Position numbers and translations under genes: made by a program. Shown here piece after piece: positions 5,720 through 6,902 of a stretch of 6,902 bases of DNA. Numbering within the stretch: position 1 is the first letter of the stretch; every line of letters begins with the position of its first letter. The notes below the pieces were generated by a model, which was given only the letters and a program-made list of their open reading frames with translations, was not told the origin of the DNA and made no database searches. Source of the DNA: Clostridia bacterium. GTDB lineage: Bacteria; Bacillota_A; Clostridia; Oscillospirales; CAG-272. The stretch spans positions 1 to 6,902 of the forward strand of contig JAFUQY010000200.1 in the NCBI GenBank assembly GCA_017472105.1, given 5' to 3'.

Positions 5720-6806
5720 TTCTTCCCTCAACCACCGTCACCGCCGCGCCCCGTCTGGTGAAGCTGCCGCAGCCGACCGTGCAGATCACGTACAGCCGTC
5801 CATCCTGCTCAACTGCCGCGGGATAGTGCCAGTTCACGGCGTTGTCCCAGCCTTTTTCCGCGGAATCGTGCAGAATCCGGCATTCCGTGAAGCGCATTTC
5901 CCCCGGTTCCGTCAGGTACAGTGCGAGTCTCCGCCGGTCAGAGTGCGTGATGTTGCCGATCCAGTAATGCCGCCCGTCCGTGAGCGTTCCGCACCAGATT
6001 TTCGAGTTCACCGCCGGGATATCGTACGCCATCGGTTCCGACCACGTCTCGCCCCAGTCATCCGAGCGGTACACAATCGGCACCTTCCGCTGATCGTTCC
6101 GGCTGAACATCCAGATCGTGCCGCCGTCAAGAATCGGGCTGATTTCCGGATGCACAAACGCAGAGCCGTCCGGGAGATTCCCGTTTTCCGCAATCTTCAC
6201 CAGCCGCCAGTCCGTGTCAATTCTGCCGTCGTCGGAGATGAGCACCGCGGGCGTATTCGGGAATTTGTCAAGCTCGCCGACCCGTCCCACAAGCATGAGC
6301 TTTCCGTTCGGCATCGGGATCACGTTCGTGTTCAGCTTGAACGGCACCGGACGCGACCACAGCCGCTCGAACCGGTCGTTTTCTTCATTTAATATATAGC
6401 AGTCGAGGGAATGGATGTGATCGGGCGCGACCATCTGATTCACGAGCATGTAGAGATGCCCATCCGCTTCTCCGTAGACCGGCGGACAGAACATGATTTC
6501 CCCGGTGGGATCATCGCAGATCACCTCATCGTGCACCCACGTCATGCCGCCGTCGTACGAACGCTTCCCGCGGATCGGACACCGTCCGTGCAGCTCCGTT
6601 TTGTGATTGTTGTACCACGACGCGAACAGCACGCCCCTGTACGACGTGATCGCGCATTCGTGCAGGAATCCGTATGTCTCATCCGGCATCGAAACCGGCA
6701 CCGTCGTCACATCCGCGAATTTTTCTTCCGCAGTATCGAGAAAATGCACCTGAGCGAGCAGGGACTCCAGCCTTCTGTCATCATCGTTGTAATAAGAAAA
6801 CGCCAT
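5706..6806 (-). CDS. BNR-repeat (sialidase-fold) family protein, no signal peptide
   Basis: A 366-residue protein with the beta-propeller pattern of the BNR/sialidase superfamily. Two Asp boxes (S-x-D-x-G-x-T-W) are seen: SYDGGMTW (83-90) and SDDWGETW (248-255). Propeller-type strands such as FLHECAITSYRGVLFASWYNN (47-67) and HYPAAVEQDGRLYVI (327-341) fit BNR_2-type proteins. The N-terminus is polar and acidic with no signal peptide or membrane anchor, so it should be cytoplasmic. I see no clear R-I-P motif or full arginine triad, so sialidase activity is not established; it may act on another glycan or oligosaccharide. AAGGAG lies 7 nt before ATG 6806. It follows an upstream gene by 31 nt, probably in one operon. 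The final residues GRRNRE and the TAG stop come from a tandem repeat. Confidence 0.75.
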   Translation of the reverse strand: MAFSYYNDDDRRLESLLAQVHFLDTAEEKFADVTTVPVSMPDETYGFLHECAITSYRGVLFASWYNNHKTELHGRCPIRGKRSYDGGMTWVHDEVICDDPTGEIMFCPPVYGEADGHLYMLVNQMVAPDHIHSLDCYILNEENDRFERLWSRPVPFKLNTNVIPMPNGKLMLVGRVGELDKFPNTPAVLISDDGRIDTDWRLVKIAENGNLPDGSAFVHPEISPILDGGTIWMFSRNDQRKVPIVYRSDDWGETWSEPMAYDIPAVNSKIWCGTLTDGRHYWIGNITHSDRRRLALYLTEPGEMRFTECRILHDSAEKGWDNAVNWHYPAAVEQDGRLYVICTVGCGSFTRRGAAVTVVEGRRNRE

Positions 6807-6837
6807 ACCGATACTCCTTCAATCCTTTCATTCTGCC

Positions 6838-6902
6838 TTACAGCGCAATCTCCACCGTACCTTCGAACGCCTTGTGTACCACGTCCGCGTTGTCTTCCGC
6901 CC
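6838..6902 (-). CDS. C-terminal end of an unidentified upstream gene
   Basis: Reading leftwards from the window edge, one minus-strand frame is open for 21 codons and ends at TAA (6840-6838). The visible tail includes ADVVHKAFEGTVEIAL. The spacing of 31 nt to the next gene, which has its own ribosome binding site, suggests an operon with the BNR protein. The fragment is too short to name a family. A glycan-metabolism role would be inference from the neighbour only. Confidence 0.5.
   Translation of the reverse strand, partial: AEDNADVVHKAFEGTVEIAL

Overview
This window looks like a chromosomal housekeeping segment of an anaerobic Bacillota bacterium. A gut or rumen Clostridia member, perhaps near Oscillospirales, is my best guess. 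The basis is strong AGGAG-type ribosome binding sites, moderately high G+C, sigma-A-type promoters, a classic atpI-B-E-F-H-A operon, an ATP-type phosphofructokinase and a short ProB without a PUA domain. The lineage is inferred; no rRNA or other definitive marker is present.

Layout. On the minus strand, read from right to left, the F1Fo ATP synthase operon starts at a well-formed promoter near 3306. It runs atpI, atpB (a), atpE (c), atpF (b), atpH (delta) and atpA (alpha, cut by the left edge). Most spacings are 9 to 73 nt, but 405 bp of hairpin-rich non-coding DNA (127-531) separates atpH from atpA. Upstream is a single-gene minus-strand unit, pfkA, with its own promoter (4677-4705) and an intrinsic terminator (3378-3410). 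Between the pfkA stop and that terminator lies a perfect 12-bp inverted repeat. Divergent from pfkA, on the plus strand, is proB (glutamate 5-kinase) with a near-consensus promoter (4777-4805) and a strong terminator (5658-5693). Its reading frame is broken by one in-frame TGA at codon 200. Converging from the right on the minus strand is a leaderless BNR/sialidase-fold protein, preceded by the last 21 codons of an unidentified gene.

Functional picture. The ATP synthase genes encode the Fo rotor and stator and the start of F1. The c subunit carries the ion-site residues of Na+-coupled enzymes, including a second carboxylate (E32 with E65), so the enzyme may run on sodium. PfkA supplies the committed step of glycolysis. 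ProB would start proline synthesis, but proA is not adjacent and the gene appears interrupted. The BNR protein and its upstream partner are probably a separate glycan-related unit.

I see no tRNA, rRNA, CRISPR array, transposase or clear novel defence system. The observations most worth following are the two-carboxylate c subunit, the in-frame TGA in proB, the structured gap inside the atp operon, and two short repeat elements.
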